From assembly GCF_003387475.1 (NCBI RefSeq), contig NZ_QUNO01000015.1, forward strand, positions 62,001 to 126,000: a stretch of DNA of 64,000 nucleotides. Reading direction: 5' to 3'. The notes beneath the pieces were generated by a model. The model made no database searches. It worked only from the letters and a program-made list of their open reading frames with translations, and had not been told where the DNA came from. The translations under genes were made by a program, and so were the position numbers. The stretch is from Kutzneria buriramensis. GTDB lineage: Bacteria; Actinomycetota; Actinomycetes; Mycobacteriales; Pseudonocardiaceae. Shown here piece after piece: positions 17,476-26,018 of the stretch; positions within the stretch are counted from its first letter, which is position 1, and every line of letters begins with the position of its first letter.

Positions 17476-17504
17476 GAACTGGACCTTACTGGTGATCCGG
17501 TCAC
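17476..17504. promoter_or_regulatory. MocR-type operator in the divergent spacer
   Basis: Two ACTGG direct repeats (17478-17482 and 17488-17492) are spaced one helical turn (10 bp) apart. They are followed by the imperfect palindrome GTGATCCGGTCAC (17492-17504). Direct repeats of this kind with ACTGGACCTTA-like sequence are common upstream of MocR-controlled genes. Binding by the adjacent MocR protein is inferred. Confidence 0.55.
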
Positions 17505-17521
17505 GCCCTAGCGTCGAAGCC

Positions 17522-18646
17522 ATGACCACCGATCTCGCCGCCCGACCCGCGCTCCTGTCCCGCGCCCTGCTGCTGCGGTTCGTGTCGATCTTCGGCGCGT
17601 CGGTGGGCTTCGCCCTGCCGCTGTCCGTGGTTCCCCTGTACGCCAAGCAATCCGGCGCGGGGTTCGTGACAGTGGCGTTGCTGCTGGCCACGGTGGCGTG
17701 CGAGCTGGTCACGCCGGCGCTGATCCGCGTCGTCGGCTACCGCTGGTCGCTGGCGCTCGGCCTGATCCTGTTGGGCGCGCCGACCTTCCTGTTGACCGTC
17801 GGCAACGACATGTGGCTGATCGTCGCCGTGAACATCGTGCGCGGCGCGGGTTTCGCGATCGCGGTGGTGGCCGGCGGGGCCGTGACGGCGGTGCTGATCC
17901 CGTCCGAGCGACGCGGCGAGGGGCTGGCGGTGGTCGGGCTCGTCAGCGGTGTGCCCAGCATGCTGGCGCTGCCGGCCGGCGTCTGGGCGGCCGCGCGCTG
18001 GGGCTTCGATCCGGTCTTCATCGCCACGGGTGTGGCCCCGCTGCTGGCTCTGCTGTCGTTGCCGGGCCTGCCTCGCAAGGCTCCCGTGCGCGAACCGCAC
18101 AGTCTTGTCGATGGCCTGCGCCATGCGCCGATCATGCGACCGGCGACGATCTTCGCGGTGTCCACCGCCGCCACCGGCGTGCTGGTCACCTTCCTCCCGC
18201 TGGCCACGGCTCCCGGGATCGCCGCCGCCGCGCTGCTCGCCCAGCCCGCCGCCGCCACCGCGACCCGCTTGATCGCCGGCCGGCTCGGCGACCGGTTCGG
18301 CGCGGGTCGCCTGCTCGGGCCCGGCATCCTGTTGACCGCAATCGGCATGGCCGCCATCGCGATGACCGACTCACCGGCCGCGGTGATCGGCGGGGCGCTC
18401 GTGTTCGGCGCCGGCTTCGGCGTCATGCAGAACGCCTCGCAGGCGCTGATGTACGCCCGTGTGCCGGCCGGCGGCGAAGGGTCCGTCAGCGCCATCTGGA
18501 ACGCCGCCTACGACCTCGGCATGGCCGCCGGCGCGCTCGCCGCCGGCCTGGTCGTCGCCGAGGTCGGCTACCCCGCGATCTTCCTGCTCACCGCCGCCGC
18601 CACCCTGCCGGCGCTCGCCCTCGTGCGCCGCGACCGACGACCGTGA
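17522..18646 (+). CDS. MFS transporter
   Basis: About 374 residues with roughly twelve hydrophobic segments, a single major-facilitator unit. Typical parts are the first helix (LLLRFVSIFGASVGFALPLS), the loop GGAVTAVLIPSERRGEGLA with the conserved Arg-Gly between helices, and the later GRLGDRFGAGRLL, the second MFS loop signature. It resembles drug or arabinose-type exporters. Transcribed away from the MocR gene, with a GNAT acetyltransferase 11 nt downstream, it could be an export-plus-modification pair for an antibiotic or amine. The substrate is not readable. Confidence 0.9.
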   Translation: MTTDLAARPALLSRALLLRFVSIFGASVGFALPLSVVPLYAKQSGAGFVTVALLLATVACELVTPALIRVVGYRWSLALGLILLGAPTFLLTVGNDMWLIVAVNIVRGAGFAIAVVAGGAVTAVLIPSERRGEGLAVVGLVSGVPSMLALPAGVWAAARWGFDPVFIATGVAPLLALLSLPGLPRKAPVREPHSLVDGLRHAPIMRPATIFAVSTAATGVLVTFLPLATAPGIAAAALLAQPAAATATRLIAGRLGDRFGAGRLLGPGILLTAIGMAAIAMTDSPAAVIGGALVFGAGFGVMQNASQALMYARVPAGGEGSVSAIWNAAYDLGMAAGALAAGLVVAEVGYPAIFLLTAAATLPALALVRRDRRP

Positions 18647-18657
18647 AGGAGAAACCG

Positions 18658-19290
18658 ATGCTGGCCGACCACTTCCCGCTGCTGGGCCTGCGGCTGCGGA
18701 CGCCCCGGCTGGAGCTGCGGCTGCCGTCGTCCGAGGAACTCGGCGAGCTGGCCGACCTCGCCGTGGAGGGCATCCACGACGCCGACGTCACGCCGTTCCC
18801 GACGGCCTGGGCGCTGCAATCGCCGGGCGAGGTGGCGCTGCGCGTCCTCCAGGACCACTGGCAGTCCCTCGCCGCCTGGTCGCCGCGGGACTGGACGCTG
18901 CGGCTGGCCGTGTTCCTCGACGGTGTGGTCGTCGGCCAGCAGCGGATCAGCGGCCGCGACTTCGCCATCACCCGGCAGGTGGAGACCGGATCGTGGCTGG
19001 GCAAGCGCTATCAGGGGCGGGGGATCGGCACCGAGATGCGGACCGCCGTGCTGCACCTGGCGTTCGCCGGCCTCGACGCGGAGGAGGCGGTCTCGCTGAC
19101 CTTCGCCGGCGTCGACGCCTCGATGGCCGTCTCCCGCAAGCTCGGCTACGAGCCGAACGGCGTCGACCGCTACGTCATCGACGGCAAGCTGACCATGGAC
19201 TACCGGATGCGGCTCACCCGCGAGGCATGGCGGCAGGCGCCGGTGACCATCGACGGCCTCGATGGTTGCCGCACTCTGCTCGGGCTCTAG
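18658..19290 (+). CDS. GNAT family N-acetyltransferase
   Basis: 210 residues. The RimJ/RimL-like GNAT fold is seen in LRTPRLELRLPSSEELGELA at the N-terminus, the acetyl-CoA loop KRYQGRGIGTEMRTAVL and the SRKLGYEPNGVDR motif. It would acetylate an amino group of a small molecule or protein N-terminus. The ATG at 18658 follows a perfect AAGGAG. The gene belongs to the MFS transcription unit and its stop overlaps by 4 bp the converging small membrane protein gene. Confidence 0.9.
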   Translation: MLADHFPLLGLRLRTPRLELRLPSSEELGELADLAVEGIHDADVTPFPTAWALQSPGEVALRVLQDHWQSLAAWSPRDWTLRLAVFLDGVVVGQQRISGRDFAITRQVETGSWLGKRYQGRGIGTEMRTAVLHLAFAGLDAEEAVSLTFAGVDASMAVSRKLGYEPNGVDRYVIDGKLTMDYRMRLTREAWRQAPVTIDGLDGCRTLLGL

Positions 19291-19478
19291 GAGCGGGCGC
19301 GCCGGACTCCCGTGACCAGCGACCACAACCCGAGGATCACCACGATCGGACCGATCGTCGCCCACAGCCGCGAACCGGTCATGAAACTGCCGGTCACGTA
19401 GCCGAGGCCCTGCGCCGTCCACAGCGCGCCGAGCAGCACCAGCACCACGCCGAGCACCACGAACACCCACCGTTTCAC
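19287..19478 (-). CDS. Small two-helix membrane protein
   Basis: 63 residues. Two hydrophobic helices (FVVLGVVLVLLGALWTAQGL and LWATIGPIVVILGLWSLVTGV) are separated by a short polar loop, and the C-terminal tail is Arg-rich. Proteins of this size and pattern are widespread in actinomycetes. No function is known to me. It converges on the GNAT gene with a 4-bp overlap. Confidence 0.75.
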   Translation of the reverse strand: MKRWVFVVLGVVLVLLGALWTAQGLGYVTGSFMTGSRLWATIGPIVVILGLWSLVTGVRRARS

Positions 19479-19612
19479 GGCTTGAGCGTACGCCCGTTCC
19501 GGGCCGCCCCAGCGCCCGCGATTTTGCGCGTTGACCCCACCGTATCGAGGCTACGTCAGAATGGGCGGCCTCACACGATTCGGTGACAGGACGTTGGGGG
19601 TTTTCCAAGATC

Positions 19613-21355
19613 ATGACCAACTTGCGGATCATGGCGGCGGTCGCGGTCGCCGCCACGCTGGTGACCGGCCTGGCCGCCTGCGGCGGCTCCGGCGCGTCGA
19701 GCGGCTCGGGCGAGCAGTTCAACGCCGCCGTGGCCACCGTGCACCGGCCGTCCGACGCCAAGGGCGGCGTCATCCGGATGGCCAACCCGGGCGACTGGGA
19801 CTCGCTCGACCCGGCCGAGTCCTACTACTCCTACGAGTGGGACTTCGCCCGGCTGTTCGGCCGGAGCCTGCTCACCTTCGCCCCCGCGCCCGGGAAGGAC
19901 GGCACCAAGCTGGTGCCGGACCTGGCCACCGGCATGGGCACGGCCAGCGACGGCGACAAGACCTGGACGTACCACATCCGCACCGGCGTGAAGTTCGAGG
20001 ACGGCACGACGGTCACCACCAAGGACGTCAAGTACGCGGTGGAGCGGTCGCTGGACAAGACGGTGTTCCCGGACGGGCCCACCTACTTCAACGACTACCT
20101 CGACCTCAAGGGCTATACCTCGCCGTACAAGGACCCGTCGCCGGACAAGCTGGGTCTGTCGGCGATCGAGACCCCCGACGACACCACCATCGTCTTCCAC
20201 CTGAGCCGCGCGTTCGCGGGCTTCGACTACTTCGCCATGCTGCCCTCGACGATGCCGGTCGAGCGGTCCAAGGACAGCGGCAGCGACTACAAGAAGCACG
20301 TGGTGTCCAGCGGGCCGTACATGTTCGGCACGAACACGCTCGGCAAGGGCTTCACGCTGGTCCGCAACCCGCACTGGGACCCGAAGACCGACCCGGTCCG
20401 CAAGGCGCTGCCCAACGAGTTCGACGTCTCGCTCAACGTCAACGCCGACGACATCGACCAGCGGCTGATCGCCGGCGACCTGGACTTCGAGATCACCGGC
20501 AACGGGCTCCAGGCCGCCGCGCAGGGCAAGGTCGTGGCCGACCAGCGGCTCAAGGCCAACGCCGACAACCCGTCCAGCGCCCGGCTCTGGTACACCGCTA
20601 TCAACGGCGACGTCGCGCCGCTGGACAACGTGCACTGCCGGCAGGCCGTGGAGTACGCCGCCGACCGCAAGTCGTACCAGGCCGCGTACGGCGGCTCGCT
20701 CGGCGGCGACGTCGCCAGCAACCTGCTGCCGCCGGTCATCCCGGGTGCGAAGGCGTTCAACCCCTACCCGTCTCCGGACAACACCGGCGACCAGGCCAAG
20801 GCCAAGCAGGAGTTGCAGGCCTGCGGCAAGCCCGACGGCTTCACGACCACCATCTCCTACCGGGCCGAGCGGCCCAAGGAGAAGAACGTGGCCGAGGCGC
20901 TCCAGCAGTCGCTGTCCAAGGTCGGCATCCAGCTGACGATCAAGCCGTTCCCGCAGAACGACTACGGCAAGCTCTACGCCGGCAAGCCCGACTACGCCAA
21001 GAACAACAACCTCGGCCTGATCGTGTACGGCTGGCAGGCGGACTGGCCGGAGGGCTTCGGCTTCCTCAGCCAGATCGTGGACAGCCGGGTTATCCGGGCC
21101 TCGGGCGGCAACAGCAACTTCGGCGTCAAGGACCCGGCGGTGGACGCGCTGCTCGACCAGGCCACCACCACCGAGGACACCGCCGGGCGGGAGAAGCTGT
21201 ACGACCAGATCGACCAGAAGGTCATGGCCGACGCCTACATCCTGCCCGGCGTGGTCGCGAAGGCACTGCTGTACCGGCCGAGCAAGGTGACGAACCTGTT
21301 CGTCAGCGACGGCTACGGCATGTACGACTACGCCGCCGTCGGCGTGCAGCAGTAA
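19613..21355 (+). CDS. ABC transporter substrate-binding lipoprotein, family 5 (peptide/nickel type)
   Basis: About 580 residues. A lipoprotein signal with lipobox GLAAC at about residue 23-27 is followed by the SBP family 5 core: MANPGDWDSLDPAESYYS, the signature segment TYHIRTGVKFEDGT, TTKDVKYAVERSLD and the C-terminal IVYGWQADWPEGFGFLSQI. It would capture oligopeptides or similar ligands outside the membrane for an ABC importer. No permease or ATPase genes are adjacent, so it is an orphan binding protein. The ATG at 19613 places the signal correctly; a GTG at 19583 is possible. Confidence 0.9.
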   Translation: MTNLRIMAAVAVAATLVTGLAACGGSGASSGSGEQFNAAVATVHRPSDAKGGVIRMANPGDWDSLDPAESYYSYEWDFARLFGRSLLTFAPAPGKDGTKLVPDLATGMGTASDGDKTWTYHIRTGVKFEDGTTVTTKDVKYAVERSLDKTVFPDGPTYFNDYLDLKGYTSPYKDPSPDKLGLSAIETPDDTTIVFHLSRAFAGFDYFAMLPSTMPVERSKDSGSDYKKHVVSSGPYMFGTNTLGKGFTLVRNPHWDPKTDPVRKALPNEFDVSLNVNADDIDQRLIAGDLDFEITGNGLQAAAQGKVVADQRLKANADNPSSARLWYTAINGDVAPLDNVHCRQAVEYAADRKSYQAAYGGSLGGDVASNLLPPVIPGAKAFNPYPSPDNTGDQAKAKQELQACGKPDGFTTTISYRAERPKEKNVAEALQQSLSKVGIQLTIKPFPQNDYGKLYAGKPDYAKNNNLGLIVYGWQADWPEGFGFLSQIVDSRVIRASGGNSNFGVKDPAVDALLDQATTTEDTAGREKLYDQIDQKVMADAYILPGVVAKALLYRPSKVTNLFVSDGYGMYDYAAVGVQQ

Positions 21356-21359
21356 TAGT

Positions 21360-21393
21360 GGTCGCCGGCCGCCACAACCGGCGGCCGGCGACC
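21360..21393. terminator. Bidirectional terminator stem-loop
   Basis: GGTCGCCGGCCGCC (21360-21373) pairs perfectly with GGCGGCCGGCGACC (21380-21393): a 14-bp stem with a 6-nt loop. It sits between the converging ends of the binding-lipoprotein gene and the minus-strand gene ending at 21397. Confidence 0.85.
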
Positions 21394-21396
21394 GAC

Positions 21397-22194
21397 TCAA
21401 CGACTCTTGTTGGCGTGTTCCCCGAGCACCCGGACCGCCTCCTCGACGGCGGCGAGGCGGGCCCGGCGCACGGCGTCCGACAGCGGGCGCAGCGCCTCCT
21501 CGCGCTTACGGGTCGAGGACGCCGACATCGCGCCGCCGGGGGCGTCGCCGGCGGCGACCTCCAGGATCGCTGCGACCTCCGTGGCCCGCTGCAACACCCG
21601 CAGCGACCGCGGCGGCATGCCGTCGGGCCACGCCGGCACCGGCTGCGCGGCCATCACCGACTCGATCTCCTTGCGCACGTTCGGGCGGTGCCGCGCCACG
21701 TCCAGGTCGACGAGCGCGCTGGCGGCCTCCCGCATCGCGCCGGCCAGCGCGTGCTCGGCCTCGCCGAGCGGGATGTGCTCGGGCGGCAGGATCTCCGGCA
21801 GGTCGAACACGGTCCAGCGGATCACCTGGTCGGCGACGAGTCGCGGCACGATGCCCAGCCCGGCCTCCGGCAGCACGACCGCCTGCCCGGCGCGCAGCGC
21901 GGTGGCGCTCAGCGGCCCGTTGCCGCCGAGTCCACGCACGTCGCCGGCCACCGGCAGCACCAGCCGGCCGTCGCCGGCCTGGGTGCGCCGCAGCGCCGCG
22001 AGCAGCAGCGCCGGGGCGACCGGCATCTCGTCGGGGCCGGGTAGGTCGAGGGCCGTGGCGGTGCCGTCGTCGTCGGCGACGACCTCGTGCAGCTCGGCCC
22101 AGATCTGGAGGGCGTCAAGGACGTCGTCGGCGGCGGCCGCGCCGTGCAGCCAGGCAGACGTCCAGACGACCAGCGTCGCACTCGGACAGGACAC
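21397..22194 (-). CDS. Conserved hypothetical protein
   Basis: About 265 residues with no family I can name. The N-terminal part is alpha/beta-like with alternating hydrophobic stretches (ATLVVWTSAWLHG, GRLVLPVAGDVRGLGG, GQAVVLPEAGLGIVPRLV, VIRWTVFDLP). The C-terminal half is helical and charged (HALAGAMREAASALVDLDVA, RKREEALRPLSDAVRRARLA). Cytosolic by appearance. The GTG at 22194 is preferred over 22227 because the added residues look non-homologous; neither has a clear ribosome site. It lies downstream of the YcxB-like gene on the same strand (29-nt gap), possibly in one transcript. Confidence 0.7.
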   Translation of the reverse strand: MSCPSATLVVWTSAWLHGAAAADDVLDALQIWAELHEVVADDDGTATALDLPGPDEMPVAPALLLAALRRTQAGDGRLVLPVAGDVRGLGGNGPLSATALRAGQAVVLPEAGLGIVPRLVADQVIRWTVFDLPEILPPEHIPLGEAEHALAGAMREAASALVDLDVARHRPNVRKEIESVMAAQPVPAWPDGMPPRSLRVLQRATEVAAILEVAAGDAPGGAMSASSTRKREEALRPLSDAVRRARLAAVEEAVRVLGEHANKSR

Positions 22195-22223
22195 GCCTAC
22201 CGAGATTACAGACGCGAGCGGGA

Positions 22224-22703
22224 TCAACCGGTCGGACCCACCCGGCGGATCAGCAATTCACGGAACATGTGCTCATCGGACGGGAGCGCGAAGGCGCGGT
22301 GCGGCACGGCGTACACGGGGCCGTGCGCCCGCGCGCCGGCCCGCAGCACGATGCCGTGCTCGGTCTCGTGCCACGCCTGGAGCGAGGACCAGGCCAGCTC
22401 GCCCGGCAGGCCGGTGCCGTGCAGGCGCAGCGCGTACTCGTCGGCGGTGGCCCGCACGCGCTGGTTCGCGGACACGGTGTCCCGGTAGAGCAGGCGGGCC
22501 TGCCACGGCACGCCGATGGCGACCGCACCGGCCGCCACCAGGCACAACAGTGCCGCCGACGGGTTGTCGACGAGCAGCAGGACGGCCGCCAGCATCACCA
22601 GGCAGACCGCGAAAGCGGGAGCGAAGCGAACGGCCGGCGCGACGGCGCGCAGCGCGTCCCGGCGATCGGCCGGCTCCGGCTCCCAGGAGAACTCGACGCG
22701 CAC
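22224..22703 (-). CDS. YcxB-like membrane protein
   Basis: 159 residues. Two adjacent hydrophobic helices (RFAPAFAVCLVMLAAVLLLV and ALLCLVAAGAVAIGVPW) are followed by a soluble domain with the YcxB-type pattern: a beta-rich stretch containing LAWSSLQAWHETEHGIVLR and the closing VPHRAFALPSDEHMFRELL. In YcxB-like proteins this C-terminal module follows two membrane helices, as here. Function unknown. Confidence 0.75.
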   Translation of the reverse strand: MRVEFSWEPEPADRRDALRAVAPAVRFAPAFAVCLVMLAAVLLLVDNPSAALLCLVAAGAVAIGVPWQARLLYRDTVSANQRVRATADEYALRLHGTGLPGELAWSSLQAWHETEHGIVLRAGARAHGPVYAVPHRAFALPSDEHMFRELLIRRVGPTG

Positions 22704-22909
22704 TGGCGCCTCCGTAATCTACGTCACACTGCGGATGCGCCAGTCTGCTCCGGAAGAGTGATCGATTGCCACTTCGGCGCGCCGGGCGGTCGTCCATGTT
22801 CGCCGAGCGTCATCGGCCTGGACCGTCCGTAATAGAACTGACAACGGTTCGCATTCTCTTTCGCGCTGTATGCTCCCGGCGCGGCTCTGCTGGGGCAGGT
22901 GGTGGAAAG

Positions 22910-25774
22910 GTGCACGCGGCGAACGGGGTTCCGCTGCGGGTCGAGGTGCTGGGACCGGTGCGGGCGCTGCTCGGGGATCGCGAGATCGCACTGGGTCCCC
23001 CGATGCAGCGCGCCTTGCTCGCGCTGCTGGCGCTGCGCGCGAATCGCGCCGTCGGCCGCACGGAACTGGTCGACGCCCTCTGGGGCGACGACCCGCCGAC
23101 CACCGCCGGCGGCAGCGTCTCCACCTATCTCTCGGCCCTGCGGCGGGCCCTCGAACCGGACCGTCCGAGCCGTGCGCCGAGCGCGCTTCTGGTCTCCGCC
23201 GGCGCGAATTCCGGGTACATGCTCCGGCTGGAAAGCGGCGCGCTGGACTCGGACCAGGCCGAACAGCTGCGTGAACGGGCAAGAATCGCGCGAAGTTCAG
23301 GCGATCTTCACGGCGCGGTGGTCCAGCTCCAGTCGGCGCTGCGGCTGTGGCGGGGGCTGCCGTTCGACGGGATCTCCTGCCCGTTCGTCGCGGGCGAACG
23401 AGCCCGGGTCGACGAGCTACGGCTGGCCACGGTGGAGTCGTTGGCCGACGCCCTGATCGCGCTCGGCCGCAACGACGACGCCGTCGCCGAGCTGTCGCCG
23501 GTCGTCCGGCAGCAGCCGCTGCGCGAGCGGCCGCGGGCGCTGCTGATGACCGCCCTCTACGGCTCCGGCCGCAAGGCCGACGCGTTGGAGGTCTTCGAGG
23601 ACGGCCGCCGCGTGCTCGTCGACGAACTCGGCATCGAGCCCGGCCCCGAGCTGCGGGACCTGCACCGCGACCTGGTCGCGGACAGGCCGGCCGCGCCGGC
23701 GCCGGTCGCCGCGCCCGTCAGCACCGGCGTCGCGACCACGCCGAAGCCGGCCCAGTTGCCGCACGACGTCCCCGGCTTCACCGGCCGCGTGGACGAGTTG
23801 GCGCAGCTGGAGGAGGTTCTCGTCGGCGGGGACCGGACGGTGGCGGTGATCTCCGCGATCGACGGCAGCGGCGGCATCGGCAAGACGGCGCTGGCCGTGC
23901 ACGTCGCGCACCGCGTCGCCGAGCAGTTCCCGGACGGCCAGCTCTACGTGAACCTGCGCGGGTTCGACCCGCAGCAGCCGCCGCTGCAGCCGGCGGCGGC
24001 GCTGGGGCAGCTGCTACGCGGCCTGGGCGTGGAGGCGTCGGCGATCCCGGCGGAGACCGACGAGCAGGCGGGCCTGTACCGGAGCCTGATCGCCGGCAAG
24101 CGGATGTTGGTGCTGCTGGACAACGCCGCCAGCACCGATCAGGTGCGGCCGCTGCTGCCGGGCAGCCCCAGCTGTTCGGTGATCGTGACGAGTCGTAGCC
24201 GCCTCGGCGGGCTGGTCGCCCGTGACGGGGCGCATCGCGTCACGCTGGACGTGTTGGCGGAGCCGGAGTCGTTGGAGATGCTCGCCGCCGGCGTCGGGGC
24301 GGCGCAGATCGAGGCGCAGCCGGAGGCTGCCGCCGAGCTGGCCCGCCTGTGCGGGCACCTGCCGCTGGCGCTGCGGATCGCCGCCGCGCAGCTCAACGAC
24401 CGGCCGCACCTGGACTTGGACGATCTTTGCCAGGAGCTGGCCGACGAGCGGGCCCGCCTGGACGTGCTGGCGGTGGACGACGAGAGCACGGCCGTGCGGG
24501 CGGTGTTCTCGTGGTCGTACCACGCGTTGAAGCCGGAACCGGCCCGTATGTTCCGCATGCTGGGGCTGCACGCCGGCACCGAGATCAGCGTCGCCGCCGC
24601 GGCCGCGCTGGCCAATGTGCCGGTGGTGCGGGCCCGGCGGCTGCTGGACGTCGTGGCTAGCGGACACCTGCTGGAGGGCGTCGGCCGCGACCGCTACCGC
24701 TTCCACGACCTGCTGCGCGTGTACTCGGCGGAGTGCGCCGCCGAGCACGACAGCCGGGCAGAGCGGATCGCCGCCGTGAGCCGGCTGCTGGACTTCTACC
24801 TGCACACCGCGAACACCGTCGACGAGATGCTGGCGCCGTTCCGGCGGCGCTCCGAGCTGCCGCCGCCGGTGCCGGGCGGGCAGCCGGCGACGTTCACCGA
24901 CAGCAGCGCGGCGCTGGCGTGGTGCGAGGCGGAGCTGGCCAACCTCGTCGCCGCCACCGCGCAGGCAGCCGAGCTCGGCGACACCTACCACGCCACCGGG
25001 ATTCCCGCCTCGATGTGGGCGTTCTTCGCGCTGCGCACGCCGTGGCCGGAGTGGATTTCCAGTCACCAGACGGGAATCGGCGCGGCGGTGGCCGCCGGCG
25101 ACCGCTACGGCGAGGTGCGGCTGCTGATCGGACTCGGCTACTGCTACAACGAGCTGCGCCGGCACATGCAGGTGCTGGAGTGCATGGAGCGGGCCCGGGT
25201 CGTGTATGAGCCGCTGGCCGGCGGGCCGCTCGACCACGTCGTCGAGGGCTCGCTGGGGCCGGCGTACTTCTGGGCCGGGCGGGTGGACGAGGCGTTCGAG
25301 CTGACCAACCGCGCGCTGACCGCCGCCCGCGACATCGGCGACCGGTGGAGCGAGGCTTGGGCGCTGAGCCACCTCGGGTCGTACTGCCGGGTCCTGGGCC
25401 GGTACCAGGAGTCCGTGGCCGATTTCGACCGGGCGCTGGGGCTGTTCGTGGAGATGGACGACCGGGCCGGGGCGATCAAGGTGTACCGGGAGCTGGGCGA
25501 GGCGCACCGGCACTTCGGCAAGCTCGACCGGGCTGCCGACTGCTTCCGCGGCGCCGTCCGGCTGTTCCGCGAGTCCGGCGGCCGGCCCGGGGAGGCGTGG
25601 TCCCTGCACGAGCTGGCCAGCGTCCTGCACGAGGACGGCCGGCTGGACGAGGCCAAGGAGTCCTGGGAGCAGTCGCTGGCGATCCTCGAGGAGGTCGGCG
25701 ACCACCGCGTGGAACAGGTCCGCCGCCGCCTCGCCGCCATAGACGCCGCCGCCGGCGTCCGCCGCCCCCGCTAG
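22910..25774 (+). CDS. AfsR/SARP-family activator (HTH-BTAD-NB-ARC-TPR)
   Basis: About 954 residues. The N-terminal OmpR-like winged helix (RVEVLGPVRALLGDREIAL through SVSTYLSALRRAL) is followed by the bacterial transcriptional activation domain (about 100-245; SDLHGAV region, RPRALLMTALYGSGRKADAL). The NB-ARC ATPase has P-loop GSGGIGKTA near residue 320, LVLLDNAAS, TSRSRLGGL and CGHLPLALRI. The C-terminal TPR array includes SVADFDRALGLFVEMDD and LDRAADCFRGAVRLFRES. This is the AfsR/RedD architecture, acting as an ATP-dependent activator of secondary metabolism or stress genes. The GTG at 22910 is chosen because homology begins immediately after it. No biosynthetic cluster is adjacent in this window. 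Confidence 0.93.
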   Translation: MHAANGVPLRVEVLGPVRALLGDREIALGPPMQRALLALLALRANRAVGRTELVDALWGDDPPTTAGGSVSTYLSALRRALEPDRPSRAPSALLVSAGANSGYMLRLESGALDSDQAEQLRERARIARSSGDLHGAVVQLQSALRLWRGLPFDGISCPFVAGERARVDELRLATVESLADALIALGRNDDAVAELSPVVRQQPLRERPRALLMTALYGSGRKADALEVFEDGRRVLVDELGIEPGPELRDLHRDLVADRPAAPAPVAAPVSTGVATTPKPAQLPHDVPGFTGRVDELAQLEEVLVGGDRTVAVISAIDGSGGIGKTALAVHVAHRVAEQFPDGQLYVNLRGFDPQQPPLQPAAALGQLLRGLGVEASAIPAETDEQAGLYRSLIAGKRMLVLLDNAASTDQVRPLLPGSPSCSVIVTSRSRLGGLVARDGAHRVTLDVLAEPESLEMLAAGVGAAQIEAQPEAAAELARLCGHLPLALRIAAAQLNDRPHLDLDDLCQELADERARLDVLAVDDESTAVRAVFSWSYHALKPEPARMFRMLGLHAGTEISVAAAAALANVPVVRARRLLDVVASGHLLEGVGRDRYRFHDLLRVYSAECAAEHDSRAERIAAVSRLLDFYLHTANTVDEMLAPFRRRSELPPPVPGGQPATFTDSSAALAWCEAELANLVAATAQAAELGDTYHATGIPASMWAFFALRTPWPEWISSHQTGIGAAVAAGDRYGEVRLLIGLGYCYNELRRHMQVLECMERARVVYEPLAGGPLDHVVEGSLGPAYFWAGRVDEAFELTNRALTAARDIGDRWSEAWALSHLGSYCRVLGRYQESVADFDRALGLFVEMDDRAGAIKVYRELGEAHRHFGKLDRAADCFRGAVRLFRESGGRPGEAWSLHELASVLHEDGRLDEAKESWEQSLAILEEVGDHRVEQVRRRLAAIDAAAGVRRPR

Positions 25775-26005
25775 AACCCCCGCGAGTCGCGCCCTCGGGC
25801 ACACCGAATGCACGTCTGGGGCACACCCCGCGAGTCGCGCCCAGCACCAGAACGAATGTCAGCCTGAGGCATACCCCGGCGAATCCCGCCCAGCGTCACA
25901 CCCATTTCCGGTGTCGTGCAGATCTGAGACCCCAGGCTCGTTTCTGCCCGAAACCTGCAATCGCCCTGTCTGACTGTGTTTCATTTCTGGGCGAACTCGC
26001 GGGGG
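25775..26005. repeat. Cluster of dispersed intergenic repeats, copies B1-B4
   Basis: The 244-bp gap between the AfsR-like and LuxR-like genes is filled with copies of the element also found at 6857-6906. B1 (25775-25824) begins right after the TAG stop with AACCCCCGCGAGTCGCGC. B2 (25826-25874) repeats CCCCGCGAGTCGCGCCCAGC, and B3 (from 25874) is a decayed CCCCGGCGAATCCCGCCCAGC. B4 (about 25968-26005) is inverted and reads CCCCCGCGAGTTCGCCC on the minus strand. The period of the direct copies is about 48-51 bp. Confidence 0.8.
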
Positions 26006-26018
26006 ATAGGGTTTTGGG

